Shown here one piece after another: positions 27,301 through 39,300 of a stretch of 64,000 nt of DNA. The DNA is from Cervus elaphus (taxonomy: Eukaryota; Chordata; Mammalia; Artiodactyla; Cervidae), in NCBI RefSeq assembly GCF_910594005.1, contig NC_057832.1:100327152-100391151 (forward strand). Reading direction: 5' to 3'. The position numbers and the translations under genes are program-made. Each line of letters begins with the position of its first letter. Within the stretch, counting starts at the first letter, position 1. The notes beneath the pieces were generated by a model. It did not search any database. It saw only the letters and a program-made list of their open reading frames with translations, and had not been told where the DNA came from.

Positions 27301-30300
27301 ACTAGAAACTAACATGACATTATAAATCAACTATACTTAAAATTTAAAAAAATACTGGACATTATATATAAAACAAACATAAGACAACTCTGATAGGTGG
27401 AGCGAGGAAGGCAGATTGGCTAGGGACTTTGGGACCTGAGCAATGACATAATGGTTGAGCTACCTGGGTGTGTGTGTGTTTGGTTTTTGTCTCATTACCC
27501 TCAACTTGGAGCTGAAAAAGCCAGAAATCCAAAAATACCAACAGATGGAAAAATTCCTAACAAAAATCTGCTATCTCCAGCCAAAGGACAGCAAGACAGA
27601 AAACTATCAGATAATAACTGCCTTATTCCAGTTGCATTCCACAGAAAAGCTATGTCTTACCCTTACCTGCCCACAAAGGCCAGATGGAGAATCTTGATTT
27701 TCATCTTTGTTGGGTTGTGATGAGATGCTATCAGAGTACCAAAAAGGAGGATAAAGAGGCTGGGGCTGAAAATGTACTCAAAGATACAATTGCTGAAACC
27801 TTTTCAAATTTGTTCTCAGTCCCTGGTGGCTTAGACGGTAAAGAATCTGCCTGCAATTTGGGAGACCCAGGTTTGATGCCTGGGTTGGGAAGATCTGGAG
27901 AAGGGAATGGCAATCTACTGCAGTATTCTTGCCTGGAGAATTCCGTGGACAGAGGCTACAGTCCATGGGGTTGCAGTCAGACACGCCTGAGAGACTAACA
28001 CTTTGAATAATAGAAGGAAATACTATTTGGTGTTTACTCCAAGGAAATCCACAGCAAGATGTTATCATAGTCAAACTTCTGAAAACTAAAGAAAGAAATC
28101 TTGAAAGCAGCAACAGAAGAATGACACCTGACCTATATGGGAAAAACAGTTTGAATAACAGGAGATTTCTCATCAAAAATCAGGTGTCCAGAAGAAAGTG
28201 GCACAATATTTTTCAAGTGCTGGAAGGAAAGAACTGTTAACTGGAATCCTATACGAAGAGAAGATACCCTTTAGGAAAGAAAAGAAATCAAGACATTCTC
28301 ATTAAGGAAAACTAAGAGAAATTGTTACCAGTAGACCTATCCTAAAGAATGGTTAAACGAAGCTCTCTAATTAGAAAGGAAAAGATAAAAGAAGGTATCT
28401 CAGAATATCATGAAAAAAAGAATTCACTAAGCAAAACTATGCCTCTTTTTAAGTACCCATGGAACATATACCAAGATAGACCATATCCTAGACAATAAAA
28501 TAAACATCAATACATTTAAAAAAATTATATATACAGAGTACATTCTCTAACCACAGTGGTATCAAACTGGAAGTCATTAACAGAAAGATAACAGGAAAAT
28601 CTCCAAATACTTGTAACTAAATAGCATACTTCTAAATAATCCATGGATCAAAGAAGAAGTCTTAAGAGAGATAAAAAGATACACTGATGTGAATGAAAAT
28701 GAAAATTCAACATATAAAAATTAATTTTTGAGACACAGCTGTTAATCAGTGCTGAGAGAAATTTGTATTACTAACTATATGCATTAAAAAGAGGAAAAGT
28801 CTTAAATCAATAATCTAAATGCCTACCTCAAGAATCTAGAAACAAGAGCAAAATAAACCCAAAGCAAGTAGAAGAAAGGAAATAATAAAGAGAAAAACCA
28901 ATAAAATTTAAAACAGAAAACACAGAAAATTGATGAAACCAAAAGCTAGTTCTTTGAAAAGATCAATAAAATGGATAAATCTGTAGTGAAGAAAAAAAAA
29001 GGCACAAATTACCAATGTCAGTAATGAAACAGAGGCTTCACTTCAGACGTTACAGATATCAGAAGGATAACACGGAAATGCTACAAACAACTCTATGCAC
29101 ATAAATTTGAAAACTTGGATGAAATGTACTAATTCCTCAAAAAACACAAACCCATAACTCATCTAATATGAAACAAACAATTTGAATATCCCCTTAATTA
29201 TTAAAAAATTAAATTCAAAATTTTAAAACTCTCAAAAAAGAAGTCTCCAGACACAACAGTTCTATTGGAGAATTCTACCAAATGTTTAAGAAAGAATTGA
29301 CAATAATAATACACAATCTCTTCCAGAAAAACAGAACAGGAGGGAATACTTCCCAACTCATTTTATGAGACCAGTATTATAACAATACTAAAACCAGACA
29401 AAGACAATCCAAAACAAACCAAAACTACAACCAATGTCCCTCATGAATATAGACACAAAAATCTTTAATGAAATAATAAATAGACTTCAGTAATATATAA
29501 TAAGAATTATTATACCATGATTAAGTGAGGTTTATTCAATAAATGCAAAACTAGTACAATATTTAAAAATCAATACAAGTAATCCACTATATTATCAAGA
29601 TAAAGAAAAAATACATATGATAATATCAATTGAGGTAGTAAAAAAAGTATTCAATAAAATTCAATTGTCATTCAGGATTAAAACTCTCAGAAAAATAGAA
29701 TAGGAGGAAACCCCCTCAACCTGATACAGCTAACATTATCCTTAATGATGAAAGACAATGATTTCCCTCTAAGTCTGGGGTAAAGATAAGGATGTTTGCT
29801 CCAATCACTCTCATTTAACATAGTTCTGCCAGTTCTGACCAGTGCAATAAGACAATAAAAGGAAATAAACACATGTAGACTGGAAAGGAAAAATAAAACT
29901 TTCTTTTTTTAGATGACGTGATTGTCTACATAGAAAAGCCCAAGAAGTCTACCAAAAACTCCTCCCTTACCTAATAAGTACTTTTAGCAATGTCTCTGGA
30001 TACAAGTTAAATACACAAAATTAAGCTGTACTTCTATATGCTAGCAATGAAAACATGGGACGCTGAAATTTAAAAATACAATACCATTTAAAATTGCCCA
30101 GAAAAAGAGAAATATTTATCTGTAAATCCAAAAAAAATGTATAGGATTTATACGCTGAAAACTGTACAATGCTGATGAAAGAAACAAAGAGTGAAGTATA
30201 TGGAGAGAAATAGCATATTAATAGAATGTAAGACTCAACATAGTAACGTGTCAATTTTCCCCAAATTGATAAGACAGGTTGAGTAAATTCCTATCAAATG

Positions 30301-33300
30301 TATAGCAATATTTTTAAAGTGTAAATAAGATTATTCTACAGTTTACATGGAAAGGCAAAGGAATTAGAGTAGCTAAAGTAATTTTGTAAAGAAAAATAAA
30401 GTGGGAATAATCCATCTAACCAATATCCAATTTACTATATACAGCTACGGTAATCAAGACTGTGGTACTGGCAGAGGGATGGACACAGAAATCAATGGAA
30501 CAGAATACAGAAACCAGAAATAGATCCACATAAATATGCCTACTGGTTTTCAACAAAGGTGAACATACAATTCAATGGAAGAAATGCAACCTTTTAAACA
30601 AATGGTGCTAGATAAATTGGACATCCACAAGCAAAAGTTAATCTCAATCTAAGTTGCACATCTTTTTTTTTTTTTTAATTTTTTATTAGTTGGAGGCTAA
30701 TTACTTCACAACATTTCAGTGGGTTTTGTCTTACATTGATATGAATCAGCCATAGATTTACACGTATTCCCCATCCCGATCCCCCCTTAAGTTGCACATC
30801 TTATACAGAAATTACCTCAAAATGTATCATGGACTTACATATAAACCTAAAATACGTAACTTTTAGAAAAAATTATGATAGAAAATCTTTGGGATCTAGG
30901 TTAGGCAAAGCATTCTTAGGCTGGACAACAAAAGCAGGATCCATAAAAGGAAATACTGATATCCTGGATTTTACCCAGATTAAAAACTTTTGCTCTTTGA
31001 AAGACCCTGTTAGGAGGATAAAAAGACAGGCTACAGACTGGCAGAAACTATTTGCAAACCATGTATCCAACAAAGGACTAGTAGCTAGGATATATAAAGA
31101 ACACTCAAAACTCAACAACTAAAAAGCAAGCAATCCAATTAGAACATGGGCAAAAAACAAACATTTCAGTGAAGATGAAATACAGATATACAGATGGCAA
31201 ATAAGCACACAAAGAGATATTCAACATCATAAGTCATTAGAGAAATGCAAAACACAAGGGCAATGATATGTTACCACACATCTATCAGAATGACTAAAAT
31301 TAAAAATGGCAACACCACCAAATGCTAAGGACATGGAGAAACTGGATCACACTGCTGATGGGAGTGTAAAACGGTCCAGTCACTCTGGAAAACAGTTCGG
31401 CAGTTTCTTAAAACACTACAAATGCAACTGCCAAACAACCTAGTAACTGCACTTCTGGGCACTAATCCCAGAGAAATGAAGGCTTATTTTCACACAAAAA
31501 TCTGTATACAAATGTTTATAGCACATTTACTTGTAACAGTCAAAAAGGGGAAACGATTCAACTGTCCTTCAATAGGAAAATGATTAAACTTTCGACTCTC
31601 TGTGATCCCATGGATAGTAGCCCACCAGGCTCCTCTGTCCATGGAACTTCCCAGGCAAGAATACTGGAGAGGGTTGCCATTTCCTATTCCAGGAGATCGA
31701 ACCTGAGTCTCTTGCATCTCCTGCATTGGCAGGCGGATTCTGTACCACTCTGCCACTTGTGAAGCCCATGGTGCATCCATACTATGGAATATTCCTAAGA
31801 AGTGATGTCATTTAGTCGTGTCCAACTCTTTGCGACCCCACAGACTGTAACCTACCAGGCTCCTCCATCCATGGGATTTTCCAGGCAAGAATACTGGAGT
31901 GGGTTGCCATTTCCTTCCCCAGGGGATCTTCCCAACCCAGGGATCGAACCTGGGTCTCCTGCGCTGCAGGGAGCTGCTGCTGCTAAGTCACTTCAGTCGT
32001 GTCCAACTCTGTGCGAGCCTGTAGACGGCAGCCCACCAGGCTCCACCGTTCCTGGGATTCTCCAGGCAAGAACACTGGAGTGGGTTGCCATTTCCTTCTC
32101 CAATGCATGAAAGTGAAAAGTGAAAGTGAAGTCGCTCAGTCGTGTCCAACTCTTAGCGACCCCATGGACTGCAGCCTACCAGGCTCCTCTGTTCATGGGA
32201 TTTTCCAGGCAAGAGTACTGGAGTGGGGTGCCATTGCCTTCTCTGCACTGCAGAGAGACTCTTTACCATCTGAGCCACCACTCAGGAATAAAAAGGGATG
32301 AACTACTAATACATGCAACAACCTGGTTAAATCTCCAGAGAACTTCCTGAGGGAAAAATCCAGTCAAAGTTATATACTGTATGATTTGATCTATATAGAA
32401 GTTGTGAAATGACAAAATTATAGAAGTGGAGAGCAGATTGGTGGGAGCCAGGGGTTAAGGAGCAGGTGAGGGTGGAAAGTGAATATGAAGCATCCTTGTG
32501 GTCATGGAAAAAAAGTTCTATATCCAGACTCTATCTATCAATGTCAGTATCTTGGTTGGGGTAGTGCAGTATAGTTTTGCAAGATGTTACTATAGGAAAC
32601 TAGGTAAAGTACATGGAATCTCTGTTTTACTTCTTACCATTCCATGTGAATCAACAATGACCTCAAAAGCCCAGATGGTAAAGAATCTACCTGCAATGCA
32701 GGAGACCTGGGTTCAACCCCTGGGTTGGGAAGATCCCCTGGAGAAGGGAAGGGCAATCCACTCTAGTATTCTTGCTGGAGAATTCCAGGCAAGAATGGAC
32801 AGAGGAGCCTGGTGGGCTACTGTCCATGGGGTCACAAAGAGTCGGACACAACTTAGTGACTAACACTATCTACTGACACTAACAAGTTTAATTAACAAAA
32901 ACACTAGATTAAAAAATCTCAGAATATACAAGGATATAGGCAATTACTTTGTATTATAAAAAGAATATACAAATCTCAATTTCCAAAAAACTGAATTATT
33001 TTCAGGTATCATAATTGAGTCAAACTTTGGTTATGAGTTGAGGAACTGAAGAGAAAGAAATAGGTTTTCATTCACAAAACACAATTCAATTTCCAGGAGG
33101 AAAAAAAAAATGATGTTATAAACAAATCTATATAGCTGAAAAACATCTCAGCTCTTACAAATTTTAATTTTAAGAAGGCATTAAGCAGTCTTTAAAACAT
33201 TATCTGTACTTCTCAGAGAAAATATGGTATTTTTAATAAAAGTACTTCCCTCTCAGAATAACTTTTTCCAGAAGGGTGGGTTCACAGTTGCAATTATGGG

Positions 33301-36300
33301 GAGATAGGTAGAGATGCAGAAGCTGAGGGCATTGGTGGTAGAAGAAATGAGGCTGGAGGAAATAACTGGGATAGCGTGGCCAAAGACACAGTACACAGGA
33401 CCTCAGGCCAGGTCTCCAAAGTTGACCTCTTTATCCTGCACACAATCCTAGTTCTGTCTCCTTTATTGAACTTTAAGTAAATCTCATAATCTCTGGACTA
33501 AGATTTCCTCTTCCTCAAAGACAGAGATAACATTTTTTACCTCCTCCCATAAAACAGGATATTTACAAGGACAGATATCTGAATAGCACAAAAATGTTTG
33601 AAAGAAAGGTCCCAAAAAATAGTATCTGCAAAGCAGGCTCATTTAAAACATTTAAGTCTATTTTATATGTGGGAAAATGCATAACAGAAGACGATAATTT
33701 TGAAGAAGACTAGGAGAAAGAGAAAGAAAATGAATGAGATTTAAACAGTCAACATCTCAGTTTATTTTCTCAGTTGTTTTGAGGTTATTGGTAGAAAATT
33801 TTGTATTGCTAAAGGCATGTGGTACTCCAATCTACTAGCAAAACCATCTTAACAGGATGGATTTTCCACAGCAGACTTTAAGAGGTTGAAAAAAACTAAA
33901 CAACCAACCAAAATCTCACAAGACTGCAAATCCACCAGGGGTTTGGGGAGTGGTTTTCATCCTGACACTGAAAAATGTCAACAGCATGGAAATAAGCAGT
34001 AATGCACTCTTAAATTTCATTTTACCTGAATTGCAGCACTAATTTAATTTTGTCTGGTATTTTAGTTACTCATTCAAGTCTGTCTGCCTCCACTTGAATC
34101 TAAGCTCTTTGATTGCAATAATCAACTGTTCACACTCATCTTTACATGTCCCATAGCCCAGAACTTTGCATGTAGCTGTACTCTGCAAATAGGGAATTGA
34201 ACAAACATGCACAAAGTATAATCAACTGCTCCCAGTTTTAAGCAATATACTTAAATTGCTTAACATACTTAAAGGTGTTCCAAGATAGAGGTGACATCCT
34301 CATATTTTTATTAGCCTCAGTCCTGTAACTTATTAAACAATTTTTTTTAATCAGTTTCGCAATTTATAGTAAGCTCAATTATGTGAATGGAGTTTTCAAA
34401 GATAATCTGAAAAATAGCTTTCATAAGTCCTGAACTCAGAACGATATCAGACAAGACAGTGAGAAACTTTTAGCTATGATTTGTATCAGGCATGACATAC
34501 TGCTTTTTGTCAATAATCAGCTATTAAGATTTTTTTTTTAAGTTTTAATTTGCTAATCTTTACTCACCAGTGTCTAGTCTTGATTTGACATGCTGATACC
34601 TTGGGTTTTGTGGTATCCTTCTGGTTAGATACTAAAAAATAAGAAAATTCACAAATAATTGGGTTAATGTTGGGAAAGGGATAATATACTTTAACAATTA
34701 GAACAAATTCTAAAATTTAATTGAATTTAAAGATGGAAGGAGCTCTAGAGGTCCTACAAGGCTCTTCACTACAGCTTCTCCACAGGTGAAGATGGTTATC
34801 ATGTTCTGTCAAAATATTTCCGTATTTTGTCAAAATAATCTCATAGCACTGTGCAATTAGGAAAAAAGCTCTTGAAAATGATTTCCGACATTGAGCCAAA
34901 ATTGATCTAATTTCCACCCAGTCCACTGATACAACCTAGAATGAACCATTCCACCCTGCCTCAAGCAAGCCATTAAAATAACTAAAGGCAGCTCTTTTCT
35001 CCTTTTTGATTTTCCCCTTTAGATGATGATTTGAAGGCTGTCTTCTCTGGATGCCCTCTAGATTTTATCTATACAACCCCTAAAAAATGGCACGCAGACC
35101 TGAGCTCGCTGCCCAGATGTTGCCAGGTCAGGACCCGGTTTGGCAGGTCTTTCCTTCAACTCCCCTTGAGTTGAAGCTTCACAGATGTCACCGTGATGGC
35201 ATCTGCTCTCACGGCAGCTGGGGCGTATCATGGGCTCAGGGAAAGTTTATGGTCAGTAAAAAGCTGTCAGGTCTCCCCTGTCCTGTGCTTTGGTAGTAAA
35301 TCTGAATCCAAGTACAAGGCATTTACCCATATTAAATTTCAGTGGCATTTTCAAAAGCCATTGAAAGAGGGAAGGCTAATGAATAAAGACATTACAAAAT
35401 ACAGTTTTCCTGCTCAGGCTTTTTTTCTGGCCTATAAGTATGAAAAGCAGATGTTCCAAAAAGAAAAAAGAAAAGCAGATGTTCAGTGACAGGTAGCAGC
35501 GGAACCTGAGATTAGAACTGGGTAATACCTCTCTAGCTTCATTTTCTGTTCTCTCCCACATGTTCCTGGGTTGAAGTTGCCCAAATGTTCTCCAAATGTA
35601 CCAGGTTCACTCAGGTTTCCAGTCTTAGCAAATTGTCAACTTGTCCATGAGTAAAACTTCACTTCCTCTATAAAGGTGTCCAGGGTGAAATTAGCTACTT
35701 TCTCCCTGGCTACTAGAGGACTGAACCCTGCACTATTGTTTATACCTTCTTTTCTAGTCTAGGATTTCCTTGAGGGTAGGAATGATAACTCACTCAAATT
35801 TGTTTTTATCCAGGACCTAGCACATGGAGGGCACATTTACTGATATTCAACCAATAAATAAATATCTAGAATGAGGATCTTGTTGTTTGCTGTTCAGTTG
35901 CTGAGTTGTGTCCTATTCTTTCTGACCCCATGGACTGCAGCATGCCAGGCTTCCCTATCCTTCACCATCTCCTGGAGCTTGCTCAAACTTGTGTCCATCA
36001 AGTTGGTGATGCCATCCAATCATCTTGTCCTCTTACCACCCTTTCTCCTCCGACCTTCAATCTTTCCCAGCATCAGGGTCTTTTCTAACGCGTTGGCTCT
36101 TTGAATCAGGTGGCCAAAGTATTGGTGCTTTGGCTCCAGCATCAGTCCTTCCAATGAATATTCAGGACAGATTTCCTTTAGGTTAGTCTCCTTGCAGTCC
36201 AAGGGACTCTCAAGAGTCTTCTTCCAACACCACAGTTCAAAAATATCAATTCTTCAGTGCTTGGCCTTCTTTATGGTCCAACTTTCAAATCCATACATGA

Positions 36301-39300
36301 CTACTGGAAAAACCATAGCTTTGACTGGATGAACCTTTGTTGGCAAAGTAATGTCTCTGCTTTTTAATACACTGTCTAGGTTGGTCATAGCTTTTCTTCC
36401 AAGGAGCAAGTGTCTTTTATTTTCATGGCTGCAATCACCATCTGCACTGATTTTGGAGTCCAAGAAAATAAAGTCTGTCACTGTTTCCATTGTTTCCCCA
36501 TCTATTTGCCATGAAGTGATGAGACTGGATGCCCTGATCTTCATTTTTTGAATGCTGACTTTTAAGCTTTTTCACCCTCCTCTTTCACTTTCATCAAGAG
36601 GCTCTTTAGTTCCTCTTCACCTTCTGCCATAAGGGTGATGTCATCTCCATATGTGAGGTTGTGGATATTTCTCCCGGCAATCTTGATTCCAGCTTGTGCT
36701 TCATCCACCCTGACATTTCTCATAATGTACTCTGCATATAAGTTAAATAAGCAAGGTGACAATATATAGCCTTGATGTACTCTTTTCCCAATTTGGAACC
36801 AGTCTGTTGTTACATATCCAGTTCTAACTGTTGCTTCTTGACCTGCATACAGGTTTCACAGGAGGTAGGTAAGGTGGTCTGGAATTCCTGTCTCTTTAAG
36901 AATTTTCCATAGTTTGTTGTGATCCACATAGTCAGTGGCTTTAACATAGTCAATGAAGCAGAAGTAGATGTTTTACTGGTATTCTGTTGCTTTTTTGATG
37001 ATCCAATGGATGTTGGCAATTTGATCTCTGGTTCCTCTGCCTTTTCTAAATCCAGCTTGAACATCTGGAAGTTCATGGTTCATGTACTATTAAAGCCTAG
37101 CTTGGAGAATTTTGAGCATTGCTTTGCTAGCATGTGAGATGAGTGCAATTGTGTGGTAGTTTGAACATTCTTTGGCATTGCCTTTCTTTGGGATTGGAAT
37201 GAAAACTGACCTTTTCCAATTCTGTGGCCACTGGTGAGTTTTCCAAATTTGCTGGCATATTGAATGCAGCACTTTAACAGCATCATCTTTTAGCTCAGTT
37301 GGAATTCCATCACCTCCACTAGCTTTGTTTGCAGTGATGCTTCCTAAGGCCCACTTGACTTTGTACTCCAAGATGACTGGCTCTAGGTGAGTGATCACAC
37401 TGTTGTGGTTATCTGAATCATTAAGATCTTTTTTGTATAGTTCTTCTGTGTATTCATGCCACCTTTTCTTAATATCGTCTGCTTCTATTAGGTCCATACA
37501 GTTTTTGTCCTTTATTGTGAGGATTATATTACAGCAACTATTTAATTTCTTAGAAGAGAACATTGGATTTTAAAACTTGTATCATTTGCCCTTGAAAACA
37601 TAGTTAAATTACAGCATGCCCTGTTGGGAGGACTGAAAAACAAATCTACATATTAAAATACCTTTTCAAATGACTCAAAAAGCATTAAAAAATAGGGCAA
37701 ATATGTCTTACAGAATATCTATTAGTCAGAGTTTTTGATTTTGAAAACCAGGAAGAATTTTTAAAAATTGGGATACCTACAGAAAATTATCAACATTTAA
37801 TTTTGACAAGGACATAAACAAAAACAAAGTAAAACTTCACAATTTCCATCTACTATTTTAATATTAAAAAGAAAGAAAAAATCCTAGAATAAAAAGATCA
37901 GCTCTATAGTGTTATTAAAAAACTCATTGATATTGTCTGTTTTTCATTTCACCCCAGGCACATAAAACCTTTGTCACGGACACTTGGCATGGGTACTCAA
38001 GAGGTGGAGGCCCTGAGCTTCTTCATCCTAAGAGACAGGTTGGAAAGCACCATCTGATCAGTAACCCCGTTGTCGGTAAGAAAAAGTGACTCTATCATCT
38101 TCTAAGATGAAGACAGAGAAGATTCTTAAGCGAGAGATGGAAAATATTCAAAGACTGAAAAGTTCCCCAGAGGGAGACAATACTGTGGCAAAACAAAACA
38201 ATGAAAGAAACAACAACAAAAACCCAGGGAAAATATGTGCATGTTAAATTAAGTCAAGGAAAGCTAAAACTAGAATTTAGTTATCTCAGGCTAAGGGATT
38301 TTCTTTTTTCTGTCTTTCCCTTTCTTTCGTCCCTTCACACTCTGTATTTTTATAGTTTCTATATACTGTTTCCTGTTTTTACTTTTGTTTTTCCCACTAG
38401 TTTCCTAGCAAAGCTTCTTTTGAAAGATTCCAGGCCAGTCTCTGCTGAACCAGGGGGATTTGTCCATACCTCAGCCAACATAGCTAAGAAGTGACGGTGT
38501 CTCTGGGGACCAGGTGTGGTGGCAGCAGAGTGATGGGGGGAGAGAGTGTGGACAGCTGCAACGGCTGAGCCCTTCCCGCCCCCGGTTTTCCCTTACATAG
38601 ACTAATGAGAAATCCATATGCTACAGGACAAAAATGTAGTGTTTCTTGCCCATTTTCCCATTTTGGTCCAAATCCTTGTTCCTGACTTTCTGGTACCAAC
38701 CATAACGTAAAACTTTTGTGTTCTATCATATGCAGAATACAGAGTTTATGGAACTGCCAGACTTTTTTTCCCTTAAAATCCTTGCTTTCAGGGTGACTGT
38801 TTCTTGACCTACTGACCAACTAGCTTCTTTTTTTCAATTACATAAACAGGATGGAATGGTGGAAAGTGAAAGAGCTGAGAAAAGCAGCTGTTTCAAGGAG
38901 GACTATTCATTCATTCAACAAAGGCTTATTGAGCACCAACCATTCATTCGGTCGACATTTACTGGGTGCCTACTAGGAGTAAGCTACCATGCTGAGGACA
39001 CAGAGGTAACAAAACACAGTCCTTGCCATCCAGCTCTCACTGATGCTGGGAAGTGAGACAAGCGAGCAGATGTCACACTGCATGATGAACAAGCAGAGGG
39101 AAGCAGGGGGTGTGTGTTAAGATTGGAACTACTTCCTGAGGGGTGATTTCTGAGCTGAAACCTGAGGGCTGAGGAAGTTAGTCAAGCTGAACAAGTAGTG
39201 GGAGGGAGCTGCAGGGCTCCTGGTAACTGTCAGGCCTGCAGGACTACGGGCAGTATGGGGTCAAGTGGAGCTAGAGGAGCAGGCGGGAGCAGAGCACAAA

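Larger units (their letters stand above)
28010..32480 (+). mobile_element. Old L1, long + strand remains with nested young insertions
   Basis: An extended run of degenerate L1 sequence in the expected 5'-3' order: a middle region (CTGGAAGGAAAGAACTGTTA near 28221), ORF2-like text (CATATACCAAGATAGACCAT near 28465, CTGTGGTACTGGCAGAGGGA near 30459) and a 3' end (TGAGGGTGGAAAGTGAATAT near 32467). Most frames are broken; the longest stretch is about 97 codons (30829-31122). Nested in it are a young L1 piece (30665-30787) and a SINE block (31583-32281). Confidence 0.85.
20679..34567 (-). other. CEP41: CEP41 intron 2 (13.9 kb)
   Basis: Contents: a MIR (22630-22810), a possible L2 (23235-23640), L1M remains (25660-27080 and about 28010-32480), eight or so Bov-family SINEs, one short young L1 insertion (30665-30787) and an L2 end (34060-34210). 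The stretches 20700-22600, 23700-25600 and 32900-34050 show nothing I can assign. Confidence 0.75.

Noticed and set aside
31583..32281. Regularly spaced repeats of the AGTCGTGTCCAACTC type, as a CRISPR-like array.
   Set aside because: They are copies of SINE tails with irregular spacing in a mammalian genome.
31490..32863. Many overlapping open frames with recurring phrases such as PNPGIEPGSPAL and GSSVHGIFQARVLEW.
   Set aside because: They are translations of Bov-tA/BOV-A2 SINEs; the same phrases recur at every SINE in the window.
37090..37563. A 157-codon minus frame as a host gene.
   Set aside because: It is the reverse-transcriptase domain of a truncated BovB element, with a break before the catalytic box.
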